Below are positions 1-8,780 of a stretch of DNA of 32,392 nt, piece by piece. Position 1 is the stretch's first letter; the number at the start of each line of letters is the position of its first letter. The notes under the pieces were generated by a model. The model was not told the origin of the DNA and ran no database searches. It saw nothing but the letters and a program-made list of their open reading frames with translations. Position numbers and translations under genes: made by a program. Source of the stretch: Candidatus Nomurabacteria bacterium (lineage in GTDB: Bacteria; Patescibacteriota; Minisyncoccia; Phycocordibacterales; UBA5272); assembly GCA_029288775.1 (NCBI GenBank), contig JARIGQ010000006.1:128120-160511 (forward strand), in the 5' to 3' direction.

Positions 1-1
1 A

Positions 2-127
2 ATGCCACTTGCGGCAGGTAGCATGTGGGACACCAAGAAAGGAATGCGTTTGAGTAAATTCTTGGTCACGGGAGGCTATCAGCTTGTAACGCTCATCGTA
101 CTCGCTTGGGCGTATACCATGTGGTAA
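2..127 (+). CDS. C-terminal fragment of an integral membrane protein (truncated by the window start)
   Basis: Open frame from the window edge, ...MWDTKKGMRLSKFLVTGGYQLVTLIVLAWAYTMW*, hydrophobic tail ending at TAA 125-127, followed by a terminator. Confidence 0.45.
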   Translation: MPLAAGSMWDTKKGMRLSKFLVTGGYQLVTLIVLAWAYTMW

Positions 128-148
128 TAGTAGATTTTATAAATACAA

Positions 149-177
149 AAAACCAGCCGTAAGGCTGTTTTTGTTTT
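149..177 (+). terminator. Rho-independent terminator
   Basis: CAGCC-gtaa-GGCTG hairpin followed by TTTTTGTTTT. Confidence 0.75.
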
Positions 178-178
178 C

Positions 179-187
179 TGGTATGAT
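179..187 (+). promoter_or_regulatory. Extended -10 promoter element of murB
   Basis: TGGTATGAT, 6 nt upstream of ATG 194. Confidence 0.5.
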
Positions 188-193
188 GAATAT

Positions 194-1192
194 ATGGACA
201 TCAAACTCGCTTCTCTAAAAGACTATTCTTCGCTCCGTATTGGAGGCGAGGGGAAACTTGTTGAAGCTACTACCCCGGCGGAGTTTAAGGAAGCGATTAT
301 GCACGCGAAGACCGAAGGTCTTCGCGTGCATATACTAGGCGAAGGAACCAACTCGTACTTCGGAGAAGACCTTACGGATTTTCTTTTTATCAAACTGCCA
401 AAAGGTGGCATGGAGTTTAGAGAAGAGGGGGATGATGTGTATGTAAAAGTTGGGGCTAATGTTATGTGGGATGATCTTGTGCAAGTATGCGTAACTCGCG
501 GCTTATGGGGGATAGAAAATTTGTCCTCTATTCCCGGAACTGTCGGTGCAGCTCCCGTACAGAATATTGGTGCCTATGGCGTCGAGCTTGCAGAAGTTTT
601 TGTGTCACTCGATGCACTTGATCTGATAACCATGGAAATGGTTACTCTTACACGTGAAGCATGTCAGTTTGGGTATCGTGATTCTCTGTTTAAATATCAA
701 AAAGGAAGATACGTCATTGTCTGTATCACACTCAAGCTTTCCACGTTGCCTACTCCTGTGCTTACTTATAAACCACTTGATGCTCTGCAAGCTACGAAGC
801 CTTCACTGGTACAGATACGCGAAGCAGTGATCGCTGTTCGTACCAAGAAGCTGCCGAATTATCACGAGCATCCAAACGCAGGTTCGTTTTTCAAAAATCC
901 CATCGTTGATCTTGAGACTTCCGAAATGCTCAAGGAGAAATTTCCTGAAATGTCATTTATTCAAACACTTCAAGGTTTCAAGATTCCCGCGGCTTGGCTT
1001 GTCGAACACATTGCGCAAATGAAAGGAGTAAAACAGGGGAATGTGGGCACATGGCCTCATCAGCCGCTAGTTATTGTTAACTATGGAAATACAACGGCTG
1101 ATGAACTGGATGCCTTTGCTGGAGAAATCCGGCGGAAAATAGGGGAAAGGACCGGAATAGTATTGGAACAAGAGGTGAATAGGATTGGGTAG
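194..1192 (+). CDS. murB: UDP-N-acetylmuramate dehydrogenase
   Basis: 332-aa ORF with MurB motifs: LGEGTNSYF, GIENLSSIPGTVGAAPVQNIGAYG, YRDSLFK, NAGSFFKNP, C-terminal FGI.LEQEVNRIG. Confidence 0.95.
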   Translation: MDIKLASLKDYSSLRIGGEGKLVEATTPAEFKEAIMHAKTEGLRVHILGEGTNSYFGEDLTDFLFIKLPKGGMEFREEGDDVYVKVGANVMWDDLVQVCVTRGLWGIENLSSIPGTVGAAPVQNIGAYGVELAEVFVSLDALDLITMEMVTLTREACQFGYRDSLFKYQKGRYVIVCITLKLSTLPTPVLTYKPLDALQATKPSLVQIREAVIAVRTKKLPNYHEHPNAGSFFKNPIVDLETSEMLKEKFPEMSFIQTLQGFKIPAAWLVEHIAQMKGVKQGNVGTWPHQPLVIVNYGNTTADELDAFAGEIRRKIGERTGIVLEQEVNRIG

Positions 1193-1230
1193 GGTTGCAT
1201 AATTAGATATTTTATGTTATTGTGTTAATG

Positions 1231-1262
1231 AGTCGCGCAAGATTTCTTGTGCGAATTTTTGT
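1231..1262 (+). terminator. Probable murB terminator
   Basis: TCGCGCAAG-attt-CTTGTGCGA hairpin (one G.U) followed by ATTTTTGTT. Confidence 0.55.
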
Positions 1263-1297
1263 TCCTAAACCCAAAGAGGCAAAACTTGAAAAATAAA

Positions 1298-1690
1298 GTG
1301 AATTCGCACTCCGTAGCGGATCCTGAAGGCAGGCTACCTATAGAGCTCAAAGCTCTCGAGAAGATGGCTATTATCTTCTTCATTGAATGCCCGAAGTTCA
1401 CAACCCTGGTGCGCCACGCTGATCAGGCGGAAACCACTGAACTCCATTGCTTGAAAGCAGACCGCACTCCCGTTGACTTTGGAGTGCCGAAGCAGGAAAC
1501 ACGGATCCACACCACTAAGGACGGGATTCCGTTTTCTGCAGTGTCGGTGCTCACTGAAAATGGAGGCAAGGGATGGTTGGTAGTAAATATTGCTAACCGC
1601 CAAGGTTTTCTCCTGCCTGGCTATGTCCTTAATCGCTTTGGGAAACCTATTCGCTTGCGGAGAGGGGCTCCTGGCAGGATCGTGCACTGA
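1298..1690 (+). CDS. Hypothetical protein (start uncertain)
   Basis: ORF track gives 1247..1690 from a TTG lying inside the apparent murB terminator; in-frame GTG 1298 or ATG 1364 are more plausible starts. Followed by a strong terminator. Confidence 0.4.
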   Translation: MNSHSVADPEGRLPIELKALEKMAIIFFIECPKFTTLVRHADQAETTELHCLKADRTPVDFGVPKQETRIHTTKDGIPFSAVSVLTENGGKGWLVVNIANRQGFLLPGYVLNRFGKPIRLRRGAPGRIVH

Positions 1691-1701
1691 CGCACAGACG
1701 C

Positions 1702-1735
1702 AAAGCGCACCCACGAGGTGCGCTTTTTTCTTTTC
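1702..1735 (+). terminator. Rho-independent terminator
   Basis: AAAGCGCACC-cacga-GGTGCGCTTTTTT hairpin with T tract. Confidence 0.8.
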
Positions 1736-1743
1736 CTGTTTAC

Positions 1744-1752
1744 TGCTAGGAT
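1744..1752 (+). promoter_or_regulatory. Extended -10 promoter element of rsmI
   Basis: TGCTAGGAT, 6 nt before ATG 1759. Confidence 0.5.
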
Positions 1753-1758
1753 GCAACT

Positions 1759-2442
1759 ATGTCAGGCATACTCTATATCGTTCCTACTCCCATCGGCAAT
1801 CTCGAAGACATGACCCTTCGGGCTATTAGAGTGCTTAAAGAAGTGGATCTCGTACTCTGTGAAGATACTTCGGTTACTCAAAGACTCTTCAAAGAATATG
1901 GAATTGAAACAAAGACGAGCGTTTTTTATGCACAGACAGGTATCAAAAATATTGAACGCGTTTTGGAACGCCTATCGGAAGGCGAGAAGATCGCTCTTGT
2001 ATCCGATGCAGGTACGCCAACTATTTCTGATCCGGGAGTGTTGTTGGTAGATCATGTGCGCAATGAATTGGTAGATGTCGAAGTAATTGCCCTTCCGGGT
2101 GCCTCCGCGCTTATTACTGCACTTTCGGCCTCTGGTATTTCGGCTGCTACATTTACCTTCTATGGATTCCTTCCGCATAAAAAAGGAAGAGAGACACTCT
2201 TTAAGACAATTGCAGAAAGTGATCATACGTCCGTGTTTTATGAATCCGTGCATCGCATAGAAAAGACTTTAGAATCTTTGTGCGAATATGTGCCTGAAAG
2301 GCGCGTCGTGATTGCTCGTGAACTTACCAAGCTTCACGAGGAAGTAATTCGCGGTACAGCACAAGAAGTGAAAACGTATTTTGCGAACAACAAAGATCAC
2401 ATTCGAGGAGAATTTGTGGTGATTGTCGAGGGTGGTAAATGA
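1759..2442 (+). CDS. rsmI: 16S rRNA (cytidine(1402)-2'-O)-methyltransferase
   Basis: LYIVPTPIGNLEDMTLRAIRVLKEVDLVLCEDT, VSDAGTPTISDPG, ALPGASA, FYGFLPHKKGR, RELTKLHEE: classic RsmI. Confidence 0.95.
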   Translation: MSGILYIVPTPIGNLEDMTLRAIRVLKEVDLVLCEDTSVTQRLFKEYGIETKTSVFYAQTGIKNIERVLERLSEGEKIALVSDAGTPTISDPGVLLVDHVRNELVDVEVIALPGASALITALSASGISAATFTFYGFLPHKKGRETLFKTIAESDHTSVFYESVHRIEKTLESLCEYVPERRVVIARELTKLHEEVIRGTAQEVKTYFANNKDHIRGEFVVIVEGGK

Positions 2443-2451
2443 TGCTAGGAT
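2443..2451 (+). promoter_or_regulatory. Extended -10 promoter element
   Basis: TGCTAGGAT (same 9-mer as upstream of rsmI), 6 nt before ATG 2458. Confidence 0.45.
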
Positions 2452-2457
2452 AGCGGT

Positions 2458-2664
2458 ATGTCACCACTTGGAATTAAAAGGTTCGTAGCCGTGCTTCTCG
2501 TACTTTCTCCTTGGATTTTTATTCCTGGACTTTTTAAGGATGCCTTATTTATCGTGCTTGGTGTATTACTTTTTGTAAGCACGCTCGATTTGCGTCGCAA
2601 GACTCCGCGTCATCCTGATCATCAGGAAACCGAAAGTGCGCCTCATCGTGATCAGACAATCTAA
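2458..2664 (+). CDS. Small hypothetical membrane protein
   Basis: 68-aa ORF with two hydrophobic segments (FVAVLLVLSPWIFIPG, DALFIVLGVLLFVST); own promoter-like element and downstream terminator. Confidence 0.55.
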   Translation: MSPLGIKRFVAVLLVLSPWIFIPGLFKDALFIVLGVLLFVSTLDLRRKTPRHPDHQETESAPHRDQTI

Positions 2665-2673
2665 AGCAAAATT

Positions 2674-2711
2674 AAAGAAAAAGAAAGCGCTTATATAAGC
2701 GTTTTCTTTTT
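2674..2711 (+). terminator. Rho-independent terminator
   Basis: AAAGAAAAAGAAAGCGCTTATATAAGCGTTTTCTTTTT with perfect core CGCTTATATAAGCG (2688-2701). Confidence 0.7.
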
Positions 2712-2742
2712 AGGTAGTTCCTCAGGAAATAAAGATGTCTTC

Positions 2743-2751
2743 TGATATAAT
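2743..2751 (+). promoter_or_regulatory. Extended -10 promoter element
   Basis: TGATATAAT (consensus -10), 6 nt before ATG 2758. Confidence 0.6.
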
Positions 2752-2757
2752 ACATGC

Positions 2758-4410
2758 ATGAATAATGGTGAAAAAGTAACCTATCTCGGCAAAGTAGACT
2801 TCCGCAATAAGCAGCTCACCTTTGGTATCAAACAAAAGGACCGTACCCGTCATATGTATGTGATTGGAAAAACGGGTATGGGTAAATCTACGCTTTTGGA
2901 GAATATGATTATCCAAGACATCAATAATGGCGAGGGTGTCTGTGTGATTGACCCGCATGGATCACTTGCGGAAAAATTGCTCGATTTTATACCGGAATCA
3001 CGTGTGAAGGATACGATTTATTTCGCACCATTTGATAGCGAGCATCCGATGGGGCTCAATATTTTGGAAAAAGTAGAGACATCCAAGCGTCATCTCGTTG
3101 CTAACGGTCTTATGGCAGCGTTCAAAAAGATTTTTGGTGAAGATCGTTTTTCGGATCGTATTCAATACATTCTCAATAATATTATTCTTTCGCTTTTGGA
3201 AAACGAAGGACAATCTCTCTTGGGGGTAAATCGCATGTTAAATGACAAGGAATACCGTAAGTTCATCGTCTCTAATGTGCAGGATCCTTCGGTACGGTCA
3301 TTTTGGGAAGACGAATATGCAAAAGCGGGAGACAAGTATCAGCAGGAAGCAGCTCCTGGTATTCAAAACAAGATTGGGCAATTTATTTCCAATCCACTCA
3401 TCCGTAATATTATTGGGCAAGAGCGGACGTCTTTTGACTTGCGTGACATTATGGATAACAAAAAGATTCTTATTGTGAATCTTTCCAAAGGTAAAGTAGG
3501 CGAGGGGAATGCGGATCTTATCGGGTCGCTTTTGATTACGAAAATTTATTTGGCGGCTATGTCGCGTGCTGATGCTGGTCCGTATGAACTTGAAAAACTT
3601 CCACCTTTTTATTTTTATGTGGACGAATTTCAGAACTTCGCCAATGAATCTTTTGCTTCCATTCTTTCCGAGTCTCGCAAGTACAATCTAGCACTCACCG
3701 TTGCTCATCAGTATATTGAACAGATGGAGGATGAGGTAAAAGCGGCGGTGTTTGGTAACGTAGGGACCATGATTACCTTCCGCGTAGGAGCAACTGATGC
3801 CACAGCATTTGAGAAGGAGTTCGCACCTGTCTTTACGATGGATGACATTGTGAATCTATCTGCGTATCAGGTGTATATGCGACTTATGATTGATGGAGTA
3901 GGATCCAAACCATTTTCGGCCACCATGCTACCTCCTATGGAGCGTCCGGCCATGTCATATGCTCAAGCAATCATTGCGCATTCTCGGGCTACTTATGGAA
4001 AGCCAGTTTTTGCGGTGAGTGAAGAAGTGAGTAAGTTCTATTCTTCTTTCAAAGAAGAGAAGAAACTAAAGGAGCCAGAAGGATCAACTCTTAAGGTACG
4101 TACCATTAGAGATGATACTCCGCTCCCGGAAGCTCGTCCGCCTCGCCGTGCAGAAGCAAAGCCAGAACGTCGCGAAGAACGAAGGAGAGAGGATAGAAGG
4201 AGAGAGGACAGAAGAACTCCGAAAGAAGAGCCCTCACCGACATTTGATGAAAAGCCAGCAATGAGTTTAAAGGATGCGCTTGCAAAAGCTATGGCGGAGA
4301 AGGGGGGCGAACCTGTTCCCGTTCCAAAGCAGAAAATGGAAACTGAGAACGAGCGCGTACAAAGAGAGGTAGCGGAAGAAGTACTTCGCAAGCTTATTGC
4401 AGACGAATAA
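2758..4410 (+). CDS. Type IV secretion/conjugation-type ATPase (VirB4/VirD4/HerA-like, DUF87/TraM-recognition type)
   Basis: Walker A GKTGMGKST, VCVIDPHGSLAEKLL, Walker B-like FYFYVDEFQNFA, Arg/Glu-rich C-terminal tail. Confidence 0.8.
   Translation: MNNGEKVTYLGKVDFRNKQLTFGIKQKDRTRHMYVIGKTGMGKSTLLENMIIQDINNGEGVCVIDPHGSLAEKLLDFIPESRVKDTIYFAPFDSEHPMGLNILEKVETSKRHLVANGLMAAFKKIFGEDRFSDRIQYILNNIILSLLENEGQSLLGVNRMLNDKEYRKFIVSNVQDPSVRSFWEDEYAKAGDKYQQEAAPGIQNKIGQFISNPLIRNIIGQERTSFDLRDIMDNKKILIVNLSKGKVGEGNADLIGSLLITKIYLAAMSRADAGPYELEKLPPFYFYVDEFQNFANESFASILSESRKYNLALTVAHQYIEQMEDEVKAAVFGNVGTMITFRVGATDATAFEKEFAPVFTMDDIVNLSAYQVYMRLMIDGVGSKPFSATMLPPMERPAMSYAQAIIAHSRATYGKPVFAVSEEVSKFYSSFKEEKKLKEPEGSTLKVRTIRDDTPLPEARPPRRAEAKPERREERRREDRRREDRRTPKEEPSPTFDEKPAMSLKDALAKAMAEKGGEPVPVPKQKMETENERVQREVAEEVLRKLIADE
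4181..4217 (+). repeat. 15-bp in-frame tandem repeat coding RREDR
   Basis: GAAGGAGAGAGGATA / GAAGGAGAGAGGACA / GAAGAAC within the ATPase tail. Confidence 0.6.
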
Positions 4411-4450
4411 GCTTTATTACTTCAAGGGTTTCATTTTTCACAACGCAAAT

Positions 4451-5776
4451 ATGAAAAGCATCCTTATTGCATGCCTGTGTGTAGCGGGAATAGCTTCGGC
4501 TCATGCTCTTATTATTAATGAAGTGATGTCTAATCCGACTGGCGATGATTCAGGACGCGAATGGATAGAGCTTTACAATGACAGCTCTTCTTCTGTTGAC
4601 CTTACTTCGCTTTCTGTTTCCATAAAGGGTGGTACAGCCGTCGCGGCTACACCCCTTCAAGGCGGAACAACGCTTGCTCCAGGCGGGTTTGCAATTATTG
4701 GTTCTGTAGTGTCGGGAGCTACGAAGTTTTTACAAGATTATCCTTCATACGGAGGTCTTCTTTTTAAGGCTTCGATTTCTTTGGTTAACAGTGGAGTCAC
4801 TTCGATTGATATTAAAATAAACGGCGCAACGGTTGCAAGTCTCCCATCATATACCGCAGCTAAAGAAGGATTTACGTATTCGTATATAGGAGGAAGTTAT
4901 ACGACAGGGTCACCCACGCCAGGAGCAGAGAATCAAGTGGCTGATACACCCTCTTCAAGTTCAGGAGAATCCGCAGCTACTACAACAGATACTCAAACGG
5001 TGCTTCCGCAAATGACCCCGCCTTCTCCTAATATTGTTATCTACATGCCCACGGAAAAGACGGTTGTAGCCGGAGCCTCCTCTGAGTTTTCGGTATTTAG
5101 TCAAACACGCGAAGGAAAACAACTTTCTGATCTTTTGTATACCTGGGCATTTGGGGATGGAGGTCAAGCTGTCGGGAGTTCGACGAAGTATACCTACGTC
5201 TATCCGGGAAGATATATTGCTCAAGTGCAAGGGGTAAATGCAAATGTATCAGGGATTGGGCGTATGGTTGTGCGGGTAGTCCCTCCTGATATGGCTATTA
5301 CTTCATTTGGAAGTGGTAAATATGGAGCATATGTAGAGATCTCAAATCCTAATCCTTATGAGCTTGATCTTTCAGGGTGGATCCTTTCGATTAACGGAGC
5401 GGGGTATCCTTTCCCAAAAAACACACTGCTTTCCGCCAATTCAATTACTCGCTTTTCCGGCGCAGCTATGGGGTTTGCACATGTAGACGCATCTGTCCCC
5501 ACTACCGTTAGAATTCTCTTCCCAGATCTTTCGGAAGTTACTCGGTATGAACCTCCGCAATCAGAGGCTTTACTTGTCACTTCGTCTTCATCTTTTTCTG
5601 TGCCAGTAAAAAAGGTAGCAAGTATTTTTAAGCCAATTGTAAAACAAAAAATGGTATTAGGAGTGGCAACAACAAGTGTTGTGCTCGCTAGTACTTCTCC
5701 TGTAATAAATCCAATAACTCCTCGTACTAAGGATACTCGTCTGGTTCAATTTTTGAAAAATCTCTTCGGAAAATAA
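4451..5776 (+). CDS. Secreted lamin-tail-domain / PKD-domain surface protein
   Basis: Signal peptide MKSILIACLCVAGIASAHA; LTD LIINEVMSNPTGDDSGREWIELYNDSS; PKD-like YTWAFGDGGQAVGSSTKYTYVYPGRYIAQV; second LTD YVEISNPNPYELDLSGW. Confidence 0.75.
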   Translation: MKSILIACLCVAGIASAHALIINEVMSNPTGDDSGREWIELYNDSSSSVDLTSLSVSIKGGTAVAATPLQGGTTLAPGGFAIIGSVVSGATKFLQDYPSYGGLLFKASISLVNSGVTSIDIKINGATVASLPSYTAAKEGFTYSYIGGSYTTGSPTPGAENQVADTPSSSSGESAATTTDTQTVLPQMTPPSPNIVIYMPTEKTVVAGASSEFSVFSQTREGKQLSDLLYTWAFGDGGQAVGSSTKYTYVYPGRYIAQVQGVNANVSGIGRMVVRVVPPDMAITSFGSGKYGAYVEISNPNPYELDLSGWILSINGAGYPFPKNTLLSANSITRFSGAAMGFAHVDASVPTTVRILFPDLSEVTRYEPPQSEALLVTSSSSFSVPVKKVASIFKPIVKQKMVLGVATTSVVLASTSPVINPITPRTKDTRLVQFLKNLFGK

Positions 5777-5815
5777 GGTGGGAAAACTAGGAGAAAGTGA
5801 TAGAATGGGGAGACT

Positions 5816-6676
5816 ATGCGAGGGGTTTTCACCAAATATTACCTGCGTCTCCAGTGGTTTTTCAACTATTCCCGCAATATGTGGCATCTTGAAAGCGCCA
5901 AGGAAATTGAGCGTCTCAAAAGGGAAGCTGTAAATCCACTTAACCGTTTTGAACATAAAATCTATTCTCAGCACGGAGAGGATGGTATCATCCGTGAAAT
6001 TTTTCATCGTATAGGTACCACATCCAAAACGTTCTTCGAATTTGGTGCAGGCTCAGGGAGTGAAAATAATACCATAGTACTCCTTCTTGAAGGTTGGCAT
6101 GGGTGGTGGATTGATGGTGGAGAGTATACAGCTGTGTATAATAAGCTCTTTAAAACCTCCATCGAACATAACATGCTTGTAGTGGCTAAAAAAATGGTCA
6201 CATCAAAAAATATCAATGACATCGTCCATGAACTTGCAATACCACATGAGATAGATCTTATCTCCATTGATATCGACGGCAATGACTATTATGTATGGCA
6301 GGCACTTGCTGCAACGAAGCCACGTGTGGTTGTGATCGAATATAATGCTGCATACCCTCCAGGAATGCATTTTCTTCAGGATGAATCCGTAACTATGTGG
6401 GATGGAAGCAACTTCTTCGGGTCATCTCTCCATACCTTAACTGAGCTTGGAAAGAAAAAAGGGTACACACTTGTATGTTGTGATCTCATCGGAGGAAATG
6501 CGTTTTTTGTGCGTAATGACCTTGTCGGGGATAAGTTTGAGTTCGCTGGAGATGAATCTAAAATCTGGCAGTCTCCGAAGTATTATCTTTACTATTATGG
6601 TGGTCATATGCCCTATGTAAACTATGGACATGTTCCCGCCATGGGCAAATGGGTACCTCATGAAAAAATCGTATAA
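5816..6676 (+). CDS. FkbM-like / SAM-dependent methyltransferase-fold protein of glycan cluster
   Basis: YSQHGEDGIIREIF, TFFEFGAGSG, IDLISIDIDGNDYYVWQAL, VVVIEYNA resemble FkbM-type methyltransferase motifs. Confidence 0.6.
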   Translation: MRGVFTKYYLRLQWFFNYSRNMWHLESAKEIERLKREAVNPLNRFEHKIYSQHGEDGIIREIFHRIGTTSKTFFEFGAGSGSENNTIVLLLEGWHGWWIDGGEYTAVYNKLFKTSIEHNMLVVAKKMVTSKNINDIVHELAIPHEIDLISIDIDGNDYYVWQALAATKPRVVVIEYNAAYPPGMHFLQDESVTMWDGSNFFGSSLHTLTELGKKKGYTLVCCDLIGGNAFFVRNDLVGDKFEFAGDESKIWQSPKYYLYYYGGHMPYVNYGHVPAMGKWVPHEKIV

Positions 6677-7736
6677 GGAGTTCGTTTTCTTTTCTGCTGG
6701 CCCAGTGGGGGATCATGTAATCTTCATTGATTTTGCGAATCGTTTTTTTGAATCCACCGGTATCCCTTCGCGAATTATCATGAAGCATCCGAATGCTTTT
6801 CTTCGCGACTTTGCTCTTCCTTATTACGACCATATTTCCTATATAGAGTTCAAAGGTGTTCGAGGTATTCTTGCCATGGCAGGGTTCGCGCTTTCAAGTA
6901 TTTTTATACCTCGCATCTATGTAAATGTACTCCCCATCGTCGTTCCGCGTTATTATAAACTATTTGCCTACTTTATACGCTTTTGTACGAGGAGCCGATT
7001 TGTGGGATTTAATTTGGAAGGCTCGCGCAATTTTCCTAAAGGAAAAGGCTCATCCTATTTCTTGGGAAAAAGCAACTACATTCCGGCACTGATAGATCAG
7101 AATTTGTTTTGGCAGGAGGCAAATCGTATGCTTTCTTTTTTGGGGTATTCAGAAGTGAATCGTCCTCCCTATATAGCATACGCAGAAGATAGAGTTTTGC
7201 TCGATCGGTATGGTTTGAAAGAAGAAGCGTACGTAGTGTTTCATGTGGCCGCCTCTCATGCGGATAGAAGTTTTCCGGCGGATAAATGGAGTAGTATTCT
7301 TTACAAACTTCGAATGGAGCTTCCCGGTGTACCTTTTGTTTTTACAGGGGCAACACAGGATAAACCTTTCATTGAAGAATGTTTAGGAACCATTCCTCGG
7401 GACCATATGATTATTGCAGAAGGTGCAACCACCCAGCAGTTGCTTACCCTCCATGCAAAAGCGAAAGGGAATGTTACGGTTCATACGGGAAATGCTCATT
7501 TTATTAATATGCTTCATGTTCCCACTGTTACCCTCAATATCAAAGGAGTGTACTTTTTCCATTTTTATTATAACGAGCATGGAAAGGAACTTGTCTCCAC
7601 AAAAGACTGCACATGCGATCCATACGAACGTGAGTGTACTATGATCCCATATAAAGTTAAGGAGTATATGGCTTGCTTGTTTAATATTCCCGAAGCAGAA
7701 GTTGTAAGCGCTGTTGTAGCTATGTGTAAGAAATAA
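6660..7736 (+). CDS. Glycosyltransferase family 9 (heptosyltransferase-like)
   Basis: ADRSFPADKWSSILYKL, FVFTGATQDKPFIEECL, VHTGNAHFINMLHVPTVTL resemble GT9 C-terminal motifs; ATG 6660 preferred over 6624. Confidence 0.65.
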   Translation: MKKSYKEFVFFSAGPVGDHVIFIDFANRFFESTGIPSRIIMKHPNAFLRDFALPYYDHISYIEFKGVRGILAMAGFALSSIFIPRIYVNVLPIVVPRYYKLFAYFIRFCTRSRFVGFNLEGSRNFPKGKGSSYFLGKSNYIPALIDQNLFWQEANRMLSFLGYSEVNRPPYIAYAEDRVLLDRYGLKEEAYVVFHVAASHADRSFPADKWSSILYKLRMELPGVPFVFTGATQDKPFIEECLGTIPRDHMIIAEGATTQQLLTLHAKAKGNVTVHTGNAHFINMLHVPTVTLNIKGVYFFHFYYNEHGKELVSTKDCTCDPYERECTMIPYKVKEYMACLFNIPEAEVVSAVVAMCKK

Positions 7737-7737
7737 T

Positions 7738-8736
7738 ATGGGAAAAGTTGTTATTGTTTCGGTAACTTATGGGGAAAGATGGAAGTATCTTTCAGTTGTT
7801 CTAGAAGGTGTGATACATGATATTCATCTAGAGCGTTTTGTGTTAGTAGATAATGGATCCGTACAAGAGAAAGAATTACAAGCGGCACAAGAGAAATATA
7901 AAGGGACGTTAGAAGTGATTCGCATTGAAAAGAATATTGGTTCGGCAGGCGGATTTGCGGTAGGACTGGAACGTGCCCGTGAAATCGAGTGCGAGTACGT
8001 ACTGATGCTTGATGATGATAATCTTTTAGAGCAGAATGGTTTGTCTACATTTATTCACATCTACAAATCAATTCCCGGACGTCACATGGTATGTGGATAT
8101 CGTCCGGACATTCAAAATGAAGAGGTGTTTCATTCACCTACAGATACATCCGAGCTCAAGTACACTTTTTTTGATGTATGGAATATAAGCAAAATAAAGT
8201 CTTTTTTTCAGAAGAGGAGAATGCGCATGTGGAAGAATTCTCGACGCACATATCAGTCAGTAGTAGCGACTAAAGGATTTGTGTACGGAGGAGCTTTTCT
8301 CCCTATGGCCGCGGTTAGGGCTGCTCCGCTTCCCGATAAAGAATTGGTGCTCTATGGTGATGATGTCGAGTACTCATGGGGGGTTTTAGAACATGGATAT
8401 CGTTCTTATCTATCCGATCGGCCTATTATTCGAGATTTGGACATGAGTTTTGAAGAAGGGGACCACGTACTTGGGCTTTTTAATAAAAATACCAAGCCAT
8501 TTAAAGTGTATTATCGCATTCGTAATATGGTTCGTATTTCATTGAGAAATAGTACTCAATCCTTTGTAGCGCTACATTCTTCTATTATTCTTTGGATACT
8601 TGGACTTATCCTTTTAGGATTGGTTAAGTTTGGAATAAATGCGACCACCCGTGCTCGTATCAAGCTTATTTTTCAGGCGCTCTATGGAGGATACGTGAAG
8701 TCAACTTCAGTTCCTCCAGAGGCCAAGCTTCCCTAG
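7738..8736 (+). CDS. Glycosyltransferase family 2 (GlfT2/rhamnosyltransferase-like)
   Basis: VSVTYGERW, VDNGS, NIGSAGGFAVGLE, LMLDDDN, YGDDVEYSWGVLEHGY; C-terminal hydrophobic segment. Confidence 0.85.
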   Translation: MGKVVIVSVTYGERWKYLSVVLEGVIHDIHLERFVLVDNGSVQEKELQAAQEKYKGTLEVIRIEKNIGSAGGFAVGLERAREIECEYVLMLDDDNLLEQNGLSTFIHIYKSIPGRHMVCGYRPDIQNEEVFHSPTDTSELKYTFFDVWNISKIKSFFQKRRMRMWKNSRRTYQSVVATKGFVYGGAFLPMAAVRAAPLPDKELVLYGDDVEYSWGVLEHGYRSYLSDRPIIRDLDMSFEEGDHVLGLFNKNTKPFKVYYRIRNMVRISLRNSTQSFVALHSSIILWILGLILLGLVKFGINATTRARIKLIFQALYGGYVKSTSVPPEAKLP

Positions 8737-8780
8737 GCGGTAGACGTGACAAGAAGGAAAAGATAAAGTAGCATTGAATC

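Noticed and set aside
1334-1756. Minus-strand 140-aa ORF
   Set aside because: Runs through a terminator hairpin and the rsmI promoter/start; the plus-strand ORF is better placed.
4038-4391. Minus-strand 117-aa ORF
   Set aside because: Antisense to the Arg/Glu-rich tail of the ATPase; low-complexity Ser-rich translation is an artefact.
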